A DNA stretch of 64,000 bases from Candidatus Saccharibacteria bacterium UBA6664 (lineage in GTDB: Bacteria; Patescibacteriota; Saccharimonadia; Saccharimonadales; Saccharimonadaceae). The DNA is taken from NCBI GenBank assembly GCA_002455275.1, contig DKKO01000001.1, forward strand, positions 166,799-230,798, read 5' to 3'. The position numbers were made by a program, and so were the translations under genes. The notes under the pieces are model-generated. The model was given only the letters and a program-made list of their open reading frames with translations, searched no databases and was not told the origin of the DNA. Of this stretch, positions 42,573 through 50,196 are shown one piece after another; position 1 is the stretch's first letter; every line of letters starts with the position of its first letter.

Positions 42573-43282
42573 TGTCAGGAATGCCAACCGCGCCATACCA
42601 AGATTTTGCACGCACCGTGCTAGGCTTTGAATTTGAAGATATCCAGCTACTTATTACTGCGCTGACCCACCGAAGTTATGTAAATGAACACAAAAAGAGC
42701 GTGAGCGAGCACAACGAACGACTCGAATTTTTGGGTGACGCGGTACTTGAACTAGTAGTAACAGACTACTTGTTCCACAATTTTACTGACCCAGAGGGTA
42801 CGCTGACTAGCTGGCGCGCGGCCTTGGTGCGCACAGAAAGTATTGGTGCCGCCGGCGATGCATTGGGCTATGAGTCGTTGCTACGGATGAGTCGAGGCGA
42901 AAAGCAGGGAAGCGACCGAGCTCGCCAGCAAATTTTAGCAAACGCATTTGAGGCGGTAATTGGCGCTATTTACTTAGAGCGAGGCTATAAAGACGCCGAA
43001 GAATTTATTCACAAACATATTATTGCCAAACTCGACGGTATTTTGAGCTCCGGCAGCTGGCGCGATCCAAAATCGCACCTCCAAGAAGTGTCGCAGCGCA
43101 TCGACAACGCTACGCCACAGTACAAAGTGCTTGAAGAAGAAGGCCCCGACCACGACAAGGTGTTTACTCTTGGTGTATATGTCGACGGCAAGCTTATGGG
43201 CAAAGGCAGCGGCCATTCAAAGCAGATTGCGCAACAACAAGCTGCTCGTGCTGCTTTGAAGAAGTACGCTGCTCGCTCGTAG
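42572..43282 (+). CDS. rnc: Ribonuclease III
   Basis: 236 aa. The RNase III signature ERLEFLGDAVLEL is near residue 50, with the second catalytic acidic cluster at ANAFEAVIGAIYLE; the C-terminal dsRNA-binding domain ends with KQIAQQQAARAALKKY. Cleaves double-stranded RNA such as rRNA precursors. The candidate structured RNA starts 25 bp after the stop. Confidence 0.97.
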   Translation: MSGMPTAPYQDFARTVLGFEFEDIQLLITALTHRSYVNEHKKSVSEHNERLEFLGDAVLELVVTDYLFHNFTDPEGTLTSWRAALVRTESIGAAGDALGYESLLRMSRGEKQGSDRARQQILANAFEAVIGAIYLERGYKDAEEFIHKHIIAKLDGILSSGSWRDPKSHLQEVSQRIDNATPQYKVLEEEGPDHDKVFTLGVYVDGKLMGKGSGHSKQIAQQQAARAALKKYAARS

Positions 43283-43306
43283 CCATCGCCATAAGCAGAA
43301 GAGTCG

Positions 43307-43417
43307 TTGTGCATATTCTGAGCAAGAGGTAAAAGCGTAGAGCAACCCCATAGGTTCCCGGTGCCAGAGACCGAGAAGCTATGGGCGTGTAACGCCTCTT
43401 ACGAAGATTATGCACAA
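43307..43417 (+). ncRNA. Candidate structured RNA between rnc and rpsP
   Basis: TTGTGCATA (43307-43315) pairs with TATGCACAA (43409-43417). Inside are AAGAGG/CCTCTT, a long loop, CCCATAG/CTATGGG (43347-43353 with 43379-43385) and a terminal CGGT/ACCG. Closing stem, bubble and inner stem recall 6S RNA in outline, but it is shorter (111 nt) and lacks a proven 6S sequence. It has no reading frame. Strand assigned from neighbouring genes only; it could be a leader processed by RNase III. Confidence 0.45.
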
Positions 43418-43443
43418 ACAGACGAACTTAACCGCTTCACGGA

Positions 43444-43472
43444 TTGACTCTTGAGGTGAAATAGCGTACAAT
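43444..43472 (+). promoter_or_regulatory. Promoter of rpsP
   Basis: TTGACT (43444-43449), 17 bp, TACAAT (43467-43472), 54 bp before the ATG. Confidence 0.85.
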
Positions 43473-43525
43473 TAGCTACAAGTTAGATATAAATCTATAA
43501 ATTAAGAGAAGGAAGTTTTGTTTTT

Positions 43526-43972
43526 ATGCTCGCAATTCGTTTGCAACGTGTCGGCCGCAAGGGCTACCCAGTATACCGTGTAGCTGTTCAGGAAGCATGG
43601 CGTCACCCGTCAAGTGGCCGTGTTGTTGCCTATGTTGGAAGCTACAATCCACACACTAAGGAAGCTAATATTCAAAAAGAGGCTGCTCAGAAATACCTCG
43701 ACAACGGTGCACAGCCATCTCCGCGCGTTGTGAAGTTACTTGAAGATGCAGGCGTAAAGCTACCAAAGTGGGTAGAAAAAGCCGCGACCGACAAGCAAAA
43801 AGCTATCCGAAACGCTGAAAAACTTCGCAAGAACCAACCAAAAGAAGAGCCAGTTGCTGAAGAACCAGCCCAAGAGGCGCCAGCAGAGGAAGCTCCTGCC
43901 GAAGAAACGGCTACCGAAGTTGTTGAGCCAGAAGAGGCGCCAGCAACCGAAGAAGCTGAAAAAGCAGAATAA
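43526..43972 (+). CDS. rpsP: 30S ribosomal protein S16 (bS16) with acidic tail
   Basis: 148 aa. The first 80 residues are bS16 (MLAIRLQRVGRKGYPVYRVAV, GSYNPHTKE, QPSPRVVKLLEDAG). The C-terminal ~45 residues are an Ala/Glu/Pro-rich acidic tail, longer than in most bacteria (usual total about 80-90 aa). Such tails occur in S16 of several lineages. Confidence 0.95.
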   Translation: MLAIRLQRVGRKGYPVYRVAVQEAWRHPSSGRVVAYVGSYNPHTKEANIQKEAAQKYLDNGAQPSPRVVKLLEDAGVKLPKWVEKAATDKQKAIRNAEKLRKNQPKEEPVAEEPAQEAPAEEAPAEETATEVVEPEEAPATEEAEKAE

Positions 43973-43990
43973 TTCACTTGAATTCGAACG

Positions 43991-44020
43991 CCACCAGCCC
44001 AGCGCTGGTGGTTTTGTTTT
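43991..44020 (+). terminator. Terminator after rpsP
   Basis: CCACCAGC and GCTGGTGG pair around CCAGC-type loop bases and run into TTTTGTTTT. It leaves khpA to be reached by read-through or its own promoter. Confidence 0.85.
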
Positions 44021-44070
44021 GTGCTACAATGAAAATACAAATACCAGTAAGTGACCGTGGGAGGGAAGAC

Positions 44071-44466
44071 ATGTCGACCATAGACCAGCAATTTGTAGAA
44101 TATATCGTAAAATCACTCGTAGGACATCCGGATGATGTAACTATTGAGCGGACAATCGACGAAAAGGGAGTACTTCTCACCCTTACCGTTAATCCAGACG
44201 ATTTAGGCCGAGTAATCGGTAAGAGGGGCATGACAGCTCAAAGCCTACGTACGCTACTGCGTGCACTCGGTACGAAAAATGATGCTCGCTACAACCTAAA
44301 AATCGTCAACAACGACGACCAACGTGAAAGCTATACCACGTCATCAGACGACTCTACTAGCCAGCCTGTGGATGATTCTACAGATGAACCTGTGGAAAAC
44401 GAAGAATCAACATTGGCAAAAAACACTCGTAAAGAGCTTGCAGAGCTCGACGATCTCGATATATAA
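44071..44466 (+). CDS. khpA: KH-domain RNA-binding protein (KhpA-like)
   Basis: 131 aa from the ATG at 44071, behind GGGAGGGA. KH core: TLTVNPDDLGRVIGKRGMTA with the GxxG loop as GKRG. Typical KhpA is about 75-80 aa; the extra ~50 residues are a Ser/Asp/Glu-rich tail ending LDDLDI. The rpsP-khpA-trmD order is the classic arrangement in many Gram-positive-like bacteria. Confidence 0.9.
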   Translation: MSTIDQQFVEYIVKSLVGHPDDVTIERTIDEKGVLLTLTVNPDDLGRVIGKRGMTAQSLRTLLRALGTKNDARYNLKIVNNDDQRESYTTSSDDSTSQPVDDSTDEPVENEESTLAKNTRKELAELDDLDI

Positions 44467-44543
44467 TCATAAACAGTTCTAGAAAACTGCGAGAACTACA
44501 GCTCTATGCGAGCAACTTAATAAGAGTTGAGAGCCTTATATGC

Positions 44544-44574
44544 AAAATAACCGCCCGAAATAGGCGGTTATTTT
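44544..44574 (+). terminator. Bidirectional terminator after khpA
   Basis: AAAATAACCGCC and GGCGGTTATTTT pair perfectly around GAAATA-type loop. It also serves the convergent gene at 44589. Confidence 0.85.
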
Positions 44575-44588
44575 GATAGGTGGCTCAA

Positions 44589-44873
44589 TTATAACAATAT
44601 GTAGGCGGCAAACGTGCCAGATACGAACAGTATAGATAAACTGGCTGCGATGCCGATGGTTAAACCATGATGTGATTTCGGTGGCACAATCGTTGGTTCG
44701 GGAGTTCCTACCGTGGCGTCGTTGTCGAATTCGAACTGTTGCAGGGGGTTGTCGATAATGTGCGGAGCTTTGGTTGCATCACTATCTTGGTCATGCAAAG
44801 GTTGCACAAAACCTTTTTCGGCTTGTGCTTGCGGGGTATTTTCTGATTCCTGAATTTTTATGTTTGGTTGCAC
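44589..44873 (-). CDS. Hypothetical C-terminally anchored membrane protein
   Basis: 94 aa from a likely GTG at 44873, where the open frame begins to look protein-like (VQPNIKIQESENTPQ). Acidic N-terminal part followed by one C-terminal helix (IGIAASLSILFVSGTFAAYILL). TATACT lies close upstream, so it may be leaderless. No family recognised. Confidence 0.5.
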   Translation of the reverse strand: MQPNIKIQESENTPQAQAEKGFVQPLHDQDSDATKAPHIIDNPLQQFEFDNDATVGTPEPTIVPPKSHHGLTIGIAASLSILFVSGTFAAYILL

Positions 44874-44913
44874 TACATAAGCAGTATACCCTAGAAAAGT
44901 TAAAAAATGAAGA

Positions 44914-44981
44914 AAGCTCTCTGAAGAGCTACAAGCCGGGGCGCGTATTGCGCGCAACAGCGAGCTTCCTTCGGAGAGCTT
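44914..44981 (-). terminator. Compound terminator of the 70-aa gene
   Basis: AAGCTCTCTGAAG (44914-44926) pairs with CTTCGGAGAGCTT (44969-44981), one mismatch. A GCGCG/CGCGC hairpin is inside. On the minus strand it runs into TCTTCATTTTTT. Same layout as the terminators of the other GC-rich cassettes. Confidence 0.7.
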
Positions 44982-44995
44982 GTGGCTAGGGAGTG

Positions 44996-45208
44996 CTAGC
45001 GGTCGAGTCGCTTGAGTAGCATCCACCACGGTGCGAACGCGATTGCGGCACCCAACATCATGCCGAACATCATGCCAGAGGTGCTGCCCCCCTCAGACGG
45101 CGGTGGGATGCTCGCGGACTTCGCAAGCATCCACAAGCCCACGTAGCCACAGACTGCCGCAACCAACATGAATCCGACGACCTTGATGACCTTCAGTGTG
45201 GTTTTCAT
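44996..45208 (-). CDS. Small two-helix membrane protein, GC-rich cassette
   Basis: 70 aa with two hydrophobic segments (about 8-28 and 45-64) and a Pro/Ser/Gly loop. Its codons are clearly GC-richer than those of its neighbours (runs of CTC, GAC, CGC). The promoter is AT-rich and near consensus, and a compound terminator follows. GGAAGGAAACAG precedes the ATG. Probably foreign. No family recognised. Confidence 0.6.
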   Translation of the reverse strand: MKTTLKVIKVVGFMLVAAVCGYVGLWMLAKSASIPPPSEGGSTSGMMFGMMLGAAIAFAPWWMLLKRLDR

Positions 45209-45277
45209 CTGTTTCCTTCCGAACCAGTATGTGCGGCCTTAGGTCTTAGAAGACTCTTAGACCACAGCGATATCCAA

Positions 45278-45306
45278 ATTATAGCACATATAGACAAATA
45301 AATCAA
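45278..45306 (-). promoter_or_regulatory. Promoter of the 70-aa cassette
   Basis: Minus strand TTGATT (45301-45306), 17 bp, TATAAT (45278-45283). Confidence 0.75.
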
Positions 45307-45328
45307 TAGCTGTTATGCTAATCTACAG

Positions 45329-45985
45329 ATGAGAAAGTTCCAAGTGATTACTTTATTCCCCGAAATGTTTACGGGAGTTTTTGGTAGTAGCATGATGTGG
45401 AAGGCGCAAAATGGTGAGCATGTACAGCTGAGCACGATAAATCTGCGCGATTATGGCTTAGGGCCACGCAGACAAGTAGACGACACGCCATATGGAGGCG
45501 GGGACGGTATGCTGTTGAAGCCAGAGCCACTATTTGCGGCGGTAGAAGCTGCCAAGACGAACGACCCAACCGCTAAGGTATTGCTGATGACGCCACGTGG
45601 TGAGAGATGGAAGCAGGCCACTGCGCAAAAGTATGCCGATACCGACAGCGGCTATATCTTTATCTGTGGGCGCTATGAAGGCTACGATGAGCGAATCATG
45701 ACAGTGGTTGATACCGAGCTGAGCGTAGGTGATTATGTATTGACCGGGGGCGAACTGCCTGCGATGACCATTATCGATAGCATCGTGCGACTTATTCCGG
45801 GCGTATTGGGCGGTGAGCAGAGTGCGGCAATAGAAAGTTTTTCAGACGGCGAAACACTAGAGTATCCGCAGTATACTCGGCCAGAAGAATTCAACGGTAT
45901 GCGCGTGCCCGATGTGCTGCTAAGCGGTCATCACGGTGAAATCGCTAAATGGCGCGCCGCAAACTCAAAAAAAGCCACCAAATAA
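45329..45985 (+). CDS. trmD: tRNA (guanine-N1-)-methyltransferase TrmD
   Basis: 218 aa. Makes m1G37 in tRNA. Motifs: MRKFQVITLFPEMF, DDTPYGGGDGML (SAM knot), ICGRYEGYDERI, LSVGDYVLTGGELPAM, PGVLG, and the PQYTRPEEFNGMRVPDVLLSGHH end. A little shorter than the ~240-aa E. coli enzyme at the C-terminus. Transcription ends at the hairpin right after the stop. Confidence 0.96.
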   Translation: MRKFQVITLFPEMFTGVFGSSMMWKAQNGEHVQLSTINLRDYGLGPRRQVDDTPYGGGDGMLLKPEPLFAAVEAAKTNDPTAKVLLMTPRGERWKQATAQKYADTDSGYIFICGRYEGYDERIMTVVDTELSVGDYVLTGGELPAMTIIDSIVRLIPGVLGGEQSAAIESFSDGETLEYPQYTRPEEFNGMRVPDVLLSGHHGEIAKWRAANSKKATK

Positions 45986-45988
45986 GTT

Positions 45989-46016
45989 AATACGCCCCGA
46001 GACAATGGGGCGTATT
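45989..46016 (+). terminator. Terminator after trmD
   Basis: AATACGCCCC and GGGGCGTATT form a perfect 10-bp stem, then AAAAAG. Bidirectional in form. Confidence 0.8.
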
Positions 46017-46134
46017 AAAAAGAGTTGTGGTGGATATCGTATAGCGAACGATTACTTTTTTGTTTAAAACGTTTTTGTTTTTGTAATGTCGCTATAAAGA
46101 ACTTTACGCCGTTCACGGTAAAAGCGCAAGCATT

Positions 46135-46644
46135 ATGATGAAAAAAACAACACTTTTTAGCCTCGATGAGCGATATACTAAAACTACAATGAAGGTTAAA
46201 GCAGTATTTCCTATAAAACGCCGCAGTTTGCCACAAAAGTGTGCCTGGATTGCTGCGGGTATGTTGGTCGTTATGTTGGTCTGCCAGCTGTTTACTTTTG
46301 AAAGCTTTCCGGCATTACTCGCAACACTTACTGGAGTAGGTGAGCCTTATGCATTGTTGCTCGCTACCAAAATTGTGTTGCTTGAGCTACTCGCCATCCC
46401 ATTCTTGCTAGAAATGAAGCTGAGCATGCTGCTACGAGCAGTAAGTGCATTCGCTGGCATATTGGTAAGTTATTTTTGGCTGCTGCTATGCTTGCTCACC
46501 CCGAACGTTACGGAAAGCGGTGTATTTGGCGCGACGCTAAGCCTTGGTGGTGGTGTACTACCAATTTGCTGGACATTCCTGCTGGCAGGTTTACTAAGCT
46601 ATGTTTTGTACAATAGTCGAAATGTTTTGCTGCACCGCTCTTGA
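46135..46644 (+). CDS. Multi-helix membrane protein
   Basis: 169 aa; the start could also be ATG 46189. Four to five hydrophobic segments (about 35-57, 74-95, 100-122, 135-158). A basic N-terminus. No family recognised; no clear neighbours in the same operon. Confidence 0.55.
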   Translation: MMKKTTLFSLDERYTKTTMKVKAVFPIKRRSLPQKCAWIAAGMLVVMLVCQLFTFESFPALLATLTGVGEPYALLLATKIVLLELLAIPFLLEMKLSMLLRAVSAFAGILVSYFWLLLCLLTPNVTESGVFGATLSLGGGVLPICWTFLLAGLLSYVLYNSRNVLLHRS

Positions 46645-46766
46645 GTTAACTGAGGTAGCGTAGTACAATATTCAGAGCTATTGGGGATAAACGCTTGATG
46701 ATAGACTAATGAATTATTCCATCATCAGCTAAATTCTGTACAAATTAAAAATTTGACAGAATTGTA

Positions 46767-46786
46767 CCAAGTGGTAAGGCAGTGGG
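46767..46786 (+). repeat. Upstream copy of tRNA-Gln 5' half
   Basis: CCAAGTGGTAAGGCAGTGGG is an exact 20-bp copy of tRNA-Gln bases 46931-46950, 164 bp upstream in the same sense. It is preceded by a strong hairpin (AATTCTGT..ACAGAATT). Confidence 0.65.
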
Positions 46787-46892
46787 TGAGAAAGTTCTGT
46801 GAACTTTCGCAAGGGAATCTTCCGTTGCAAGCTATGATTGCAAACGTGAAGTTCCGGGGTCGCAGAATGTGACCTAGTCCCGACAATTAACA

Positions 46893-47012
46893 ATTCGAAT
46901 ATTTCTCTCCTGGCATTCGCTGGGGATTAGCCAAGTGGTAAGGCAGTGGGTTCTGGTCCCATGATCGGGGGTTCGAATCCCTCATCCCCAGCCAGGAGAA
47001 AAGTATTCGAAT
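46893..47012. repeat. 22-bp inverted repeat enclosing tRNA-Gln
   Basis: ATTCGAATATTTCTCTCCTGGC (46893-46914) and GCCAGGAGAAAAGTATTCGAAT (46991-47012) are inverted with two differences, one of them a possible G-U pair. The arms start six bases before the tRNA and at its 3' GCCA. In RNA the tRNA would sit at the tip of a long helix. Confidence 0.8.
46921..46994 (+). tRNA. tRNA-Gln (CTG), CCA encoded
   Basis: Acceptor TGGGGAT/ATCCCCA, D-arm GCC/GGC with loop AAGTGGTAA, anticodon stem GTGGG/CCCAT with loop TTCTGGT giving CTG, T-arm GGGGG/TCCCT-type with TTCGAAT loop, then GCCA. Good structure throughout. Flanked by fragments and by the inverted repeat. Confidence 0.95.
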
Positions 47013-47027
47013 CCCTCATTCCCACCC
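47006..47027 (+). repeat. Downstream copy of tRNA-Gln 3' end
   Basis: TTCGAATCCCTCATTCCCACCC matches tRNA-Gln 46972-46993 at 20 of 22 positions, in the same sense. With the upstream 5' piece it brackets the intact gene. Confidence 0.6.
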
Positions 47028-47077
47028 AAACATAGGCGCTATTAGCTTGAAGCGTACTTTTTATGTACACTTGAGTA

Positions 47078-47686
47078 GTGAAGAATAAATACCCACGCAT
47101 ATTACGGACATTCTTTGGGCTACTTGGTCTATCGTCGGTCTTGATTGAAATAATTGTACTAACAAATGAAGGCGTGTTTAATGCTGCAAACTTCTTTAGT
47201 TTTTTCACAATCCTCAGCAACATTATTGCTGGAGTCTATTTGATCTATTTCGGTGTCACAAATAATCACTCTCAGCGATCACAGGTGATTCGTGGCGGTG
47301 TGACTTTGTACATGCTAATGACAGGTGTAATATTTGCTATTTTGCTTGCTGGCTTAGAGAATGTTCGTTTGACGGCGGTACCGTGGGACAATTTGGTACT
47401 ACACTACGTAATGCCTTTCGTCTTGGTTATTGACTGGCTAATGTCACCGCCAAAAGAAGAAATTACACAAAAAGAATCACTCACGTGGATCGTTGTCCCG
47501 GTAGCATATGTCGTCTACACATTAATGCGAGGATCACTTGTTGACTGGTATCCATATCCATTTCTAAATCCTACTCTTAGCTCGTATGGTCAGGTCATAG
47601 GAATATCCGTCATTATCGCAATATTTGTAGTAGGCTCGGCTGCGATGCTTGCCAGAGTACCGTTGTGGCGTTATCCGAAATCATAG
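47078..47686 (+). CDS. Pr6Pr-family membrane protein
   Basis: 202 aa from a GTG start at 47078. Six hydrophobic segments. NFFSFFTILSNIIAGVYLIYFG, then VLHYVMPFVLVIDWL, and the RGSLVDWYPYPFLNP stretch are typical of the Pr6Pr family of polytopic proteins, whose function is unknown. Confidence 0.75.
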   Translation: MKNKYPRILRTFFGLLGLSSVLIEIIVLTNEGVFNAANFFSFFTILSNIIAGVYLIYFGVTNNHSQRSQVIRGGVTLYMLMTGVIFAILLAGLENVRLTAVPWDNLVLHYVMPFVLVIDWLMSPPKEEITQKESLTWIVVPVAYVVYTLMRGSLVDWYPYPFLNPTLSSYGQVIGISVIIAIFVVGSAAMLARVPLWRYPKS

Positions 47687-47721
47687 TTTGTTTCCAGAAA
47701 CACCTACTGGCATCAGTAGTA

Positions 47722-47750
47722 AAAAATCGAGCCATTTGAGCTCGATTTTT
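47722..47750 (+). terminator. Bidirectional terminator after the Pr6Pr gene
   Basis: AAAAATCGAGC and GCTCGATTTTT pair perfectly around a 7-base loop. Confidence 0.85.
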
Positions 47751-47755
47751 CAGAA

Positions 47756-47842
47756 TTATGCATTCTTATGATTGTTTGATTTTAATTTCTTTTTACGCGC
47801 ACGCTTTATATCTGCGCTGTGTCGATTACGTTTCTTTGCCAT
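47756..47842 (-). CDS. 28-aa basic protein
   Basis: MAKKRNRHSADIKRARKKKL then KSNNHKNA; ATG at 47840-47842, TAA at 47756-47758. GGAGG lies six bases upstream of the ATG, a strong ribosome-binding site. Half of its residues are basic, as in tiny ribosomal or nucleic-acid-binding proteins such as Thx. Family not recognised. Confidence 0.55.
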   Translation of the reverse strand: MAKKRNRHSADIKRARKKKLKSNNHKNA

Positions 47843-47873
47843 TACACGCCTCCAATAGGGTTAGACGATTAGT

Positions 47874-48191
47874 ATGAAGCATTGTGGACTTTTTTACAAT
47901 ATTTATGATATAATGAGCGTAAGATCACGCAGCTTTAACGACAGGATAGTTATTAACACACGAACAAGCATATTTTTACAATCAGTCGAAGGCGTTGAAC
48001 TGCGTAAAGAGTTAATAAAAATGACACAAAGTGCGAAGTACAATACTCGCACCATGTACTCGATCAGCAACAAAGACGGCCTTACATTCGTTGATAAACA
48101 CATGAAATACATGAGTATGTACCCGAGTCTTAACTGCAGACAGTATGTGTCGAACCTGAAGTTAATGACAAAAATTCGATCAGCTAAGTAA
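47874..48191 (+). CDS. Hypothetical small protein
   Basis: 105 aa from the first ATG, or 92 aa from ATG 47913 (MSVRSRSFND), which sits on a TATAAT. Basic, no membrane segment. A stretch of repeated Tyr/Met/Ser (KYNTRTMYSISNKDG). No family recognised. Confidence 0.45.
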   Translation: MKHCGLFYNIYDIMSVRSRSFNDRIVINTRTSIFLQSVEGVELRKELIKMTQSAKYNTRTMYSISNKDGLTFVDKHMKYMSMYPSLNCRQYVSNLKLMTKIRSAK

Positions 48192-48197
48192 CTTCCA

Positions 48198-48231
48198 CAT
48201 GGAAGCTCCCTCGACCGAGGGCGCTTCCATG
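48198..48231 (+). terminator. Hairpin after the 105-aa gene
   Basis: CATGGAAGC and GCTTCCATG enclose CCCTC/GAGGG. The stem is perfect, but a poor T-run lowers confidence as a terminator. Confidence 0.55.
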
Positions 48232-48310
48232 TTCAAATTTCGACGCAAAAGCTCTTACTATCCAGCTAGGCACGTGAGGGTGTATACTGCGAATATAACA
48301 AGGAGGCTTC

Positions 48311-48511
48311 ATGGCACACAATGAAAAAACAGTAAAAGTTATCAATGACCACGGTCCGCTAGGGTTCGTGTTTTTCACTGCGTTCGTTGGAGCGTTTATC
48401 TACTTCTTAAAAGACATACAAGATTTTGGCGACTTTATCATGGCCTTTTTGCAAGCTTGTGTGTGGCCTGGCATCGTTATTTACCACGTTCTTCAAGCTC
48501 TTGGAGCATAG
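48311..48511 (+). CDS. Small membrane protein
   Basis: 66 aa; AAGGAGG is seven bases before the ATG. Two hydrophobic stretches (about 17-33 and 43-62). No family recognised. Confidence 0.6.
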   Translation: MAHNEKTVKVINDHGPLGFVFFTAFVGAFIYFLKDIQDFGDFIMAFLQACVWPGIVIYHVLQALGA

Positions 48512-48582
48512 CTTCACGCGAACTATCATCCAGTAGGTAGCTCTTTAGTTTTGGGGCTTAGTTGTATATAATCATAAGCATT

Positions 48583-49179
48583 ATGAATGCTGCTCGATTG
48601 TCGCAAAAAGCCTTCACGCTTGTAGAAATCTTAATCGTACTAGTGGTGCTAAGCCTAATCGTCGCGGGCACCACATTCGCGTATCGTGGCTATCAAGACC
48701 GAGCGCGCGATGCGAAAAACGAAGCAAACGCAAAATCATTTGTAAGTTCACTCGAGCATATTGCAATTCAAAACGGAGGTAAGCTGCCCTCGACATCGGA
48801 TATCACAGACTCGACTTGGCAAAACACCAATGACTTCAAGCCTTCACTCTACAAAGATTCTGAGGATGTCGAGTATACCGGAATTGGAAATTCTACGGTT
48901 TCATCATATGTGAGCGTGCTAATTCCTGACTATTTTGGAGACAGCAGGGAACCGTGCGCAGCAATGGTACAGGTGAAGAGCAAAAGAACTGGCGACATAG
49001 CAAACTACTATATCGACTTGTGCCCAGAGGGTGCATCGAACTTTTCGAGCTTCCCGAATACGGGCTGTCCATCTACTTTCGAATACGTGAGCGATGCGGG
49101 GGACTCTATGGGCAATGATTCGATAAGTGCGAATGCTACAACTGGATTTTGTGAAATAGTTGGTTCGGCTTTGAGTTAA
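48583..49179 (+). CDS. Type IV pilin-like protein
   Basis: 198 aa from the ATG at 48583. Prepilin signal with cleavage expected between Ala and Phe in QKA-FTLVEILIVL, an E at position 5 after the cut, and a 20-residue hydrophobic N-helix. The soluble part has four cysteines in the C-terminal region. The site has Ala in place of the common Gly before Phe. Pilins of this type serve adhesion or twitching in saccharibacteria. No pilus assembly genes are in the window. Confidence 0.85.
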   Translation: MNAARLSQKAFTLVEILIVLVVLSLIVAGTTFAYRGYQDRARDAKNEANAKSFVSSLEHIAIQNGGKLPSTSDITDSTWQNTNDFKPSLYKDSEDVEYTGIGNSTVSSYVSVLIPDYFGDSREPCAAMVQVKSKRTGDIANYYIDLCPEGASNFSSFPNTGCPSTFEYVSDAGDSMGNDSISANATTGFCEIVGSALS

Positions 49180-49182
49180 GCT

Positions 49183-49671
49183 ATGGAAAATGCGATAGTT
49201 TCTTTGATTGCTGACGGACTGGTAATACCGGTTGCGCTCATCGGGGCATGGGCACTCGTGTTTAAAGTTCCTGCCAAACGGCGCTACCATGCCTACGCAA
49301 GAGTACTTATGGCGGGTTTAACGGCGTTCGCATTCGCCAAGTTAATCGGAGCAGTGTTCCAGCCAGAGCTAACTCGCCCTTTCGAGCAGCTTGGCGTTGA
49401 GGCTGGTGCTTCATTCCTCAACAATCCCGGTTTTCCTTCCGATCACGTGCTATTCTGTACGGCCATTACTTTAGCGGTGTGGTTTGAGACTCGCTCGCGA
49501 GGCATCGCGGCGCTGTTGGCGGTACTTACACTACTAGTGGCTTTTGGCCGTGTCGCTGCCTTGGTACATACTCCGCTCGATGTTGTGGGTGGTTTCGCGA
49601 TTGCTTGGATTGGCGCGTTGTGGTATTTGCAAACAGACTCGACGAAACCTCAAAAAACCAGTACAATATAG
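49183..49671 (+). CDS. PAP2-family phosphatase (undecaprenyl-PP phosphatase-like)
   Basis: 162 aa with about five membrane helices. The PAP2 motifs are visible: a K-x(n)-RP-like segment (KLIGAVFQPELTRP), PSDH in GFPSDHVLF, and GRVAALVHTPLDVVGG (R and H-x3-D). Probably recycles lipid carrier phosphate for the cell wall. It begins 3 bp after the pilin gene. Confidence 0.85.
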   Translation: MENAIVSLIADGLVIPVALIGAWALVFKVPAKRRYHAYARVLMAGLTAFAFAKLIGAVFQPELTRPFEQLGVEAGASFLNNPGFPSDHVLFCTAITLAVWFETRSRGIAALLAVLTLLVAFGRVAALVHTPLDVVGGFAIAWIGALWYLQTDSTKPQKTSTI

Positions 49672-49689
49672 CCAAACGAGGAGTGTATC

Positions 49690-50181
49690 GTGGCAAAAGT
49701 TATTGAGGCGGAATCACCGCAAGCTGCGTGGGCAACAATGGAGTGGCGAGCACTCCTTAATATTTTTATTGTGGGGCTGCTAGTAGGTGTTGTTACATAC
49801 GCATTGTATCTTCTATTACTGCAACTAGTATTCGAGCCAATCATGTGCCGTGGCACTGGCGCGATTGTACGCTGCGAAAGCAAAGAGAGTTTTGCGGGTG
49901 CAGTAGCAATCGTCGTAGGTTCAATGGTCGGGTTAGTATTTTTGGTTCGCGAACGTGTCTATCGTCCGCTGTTGGTGGTGATTGCCTGCATGCTTGCACT
50001 TTGGGGGATCTTCACGTTAGTTGCGACACTTCCTTGGCTGCTTGCTACCGTGGTTGTGGCTGTGGCTTTCGCGCTTGGCTACGCAACTTTTGCCTGGGTT
50101 GTACAACCCGCCAGCTTTGTGTTTGCGCTTGTTTTCGCTACTTTCGTGGTGGTGCTTACACGCCTCGTGCTTACAAGCTAA
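49690..50181 (+). CDS. Polytopic membrane protein
   Basis: 163 aa from a GTG at 49690 with GAGGA upstream. Five hydrophobic segments; a short Cys-containing loop (CRGTGAIVRCESKESF) after the first. No family recognised. It may be co-transcribed with the PAP2 gene. Confidence 0.6.
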   Translation: MAKVIEAESPQAAWATMEWRALLNIFIVGLLVGVVTYALYLLLLQLVFEPIMCRGTGAIVRCESKESFAGAVAIVVGSMVGLVFLVRERVYRPLLVVIACMLALWGIFTLVATLPWLLATVVVAVAFALGYATFAWVVQPASFVFALVFATFVVVLTRLVLTS

Positions 50182-50196
50182 TGCTATACTACTAGT

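Noticed and set aside
43307..43417. RNase P RNA or SRP RNA
   Set aside because: The conserved sequence blocks of both RNAs (such as the SRP GGAA tetraloop core) are absent.
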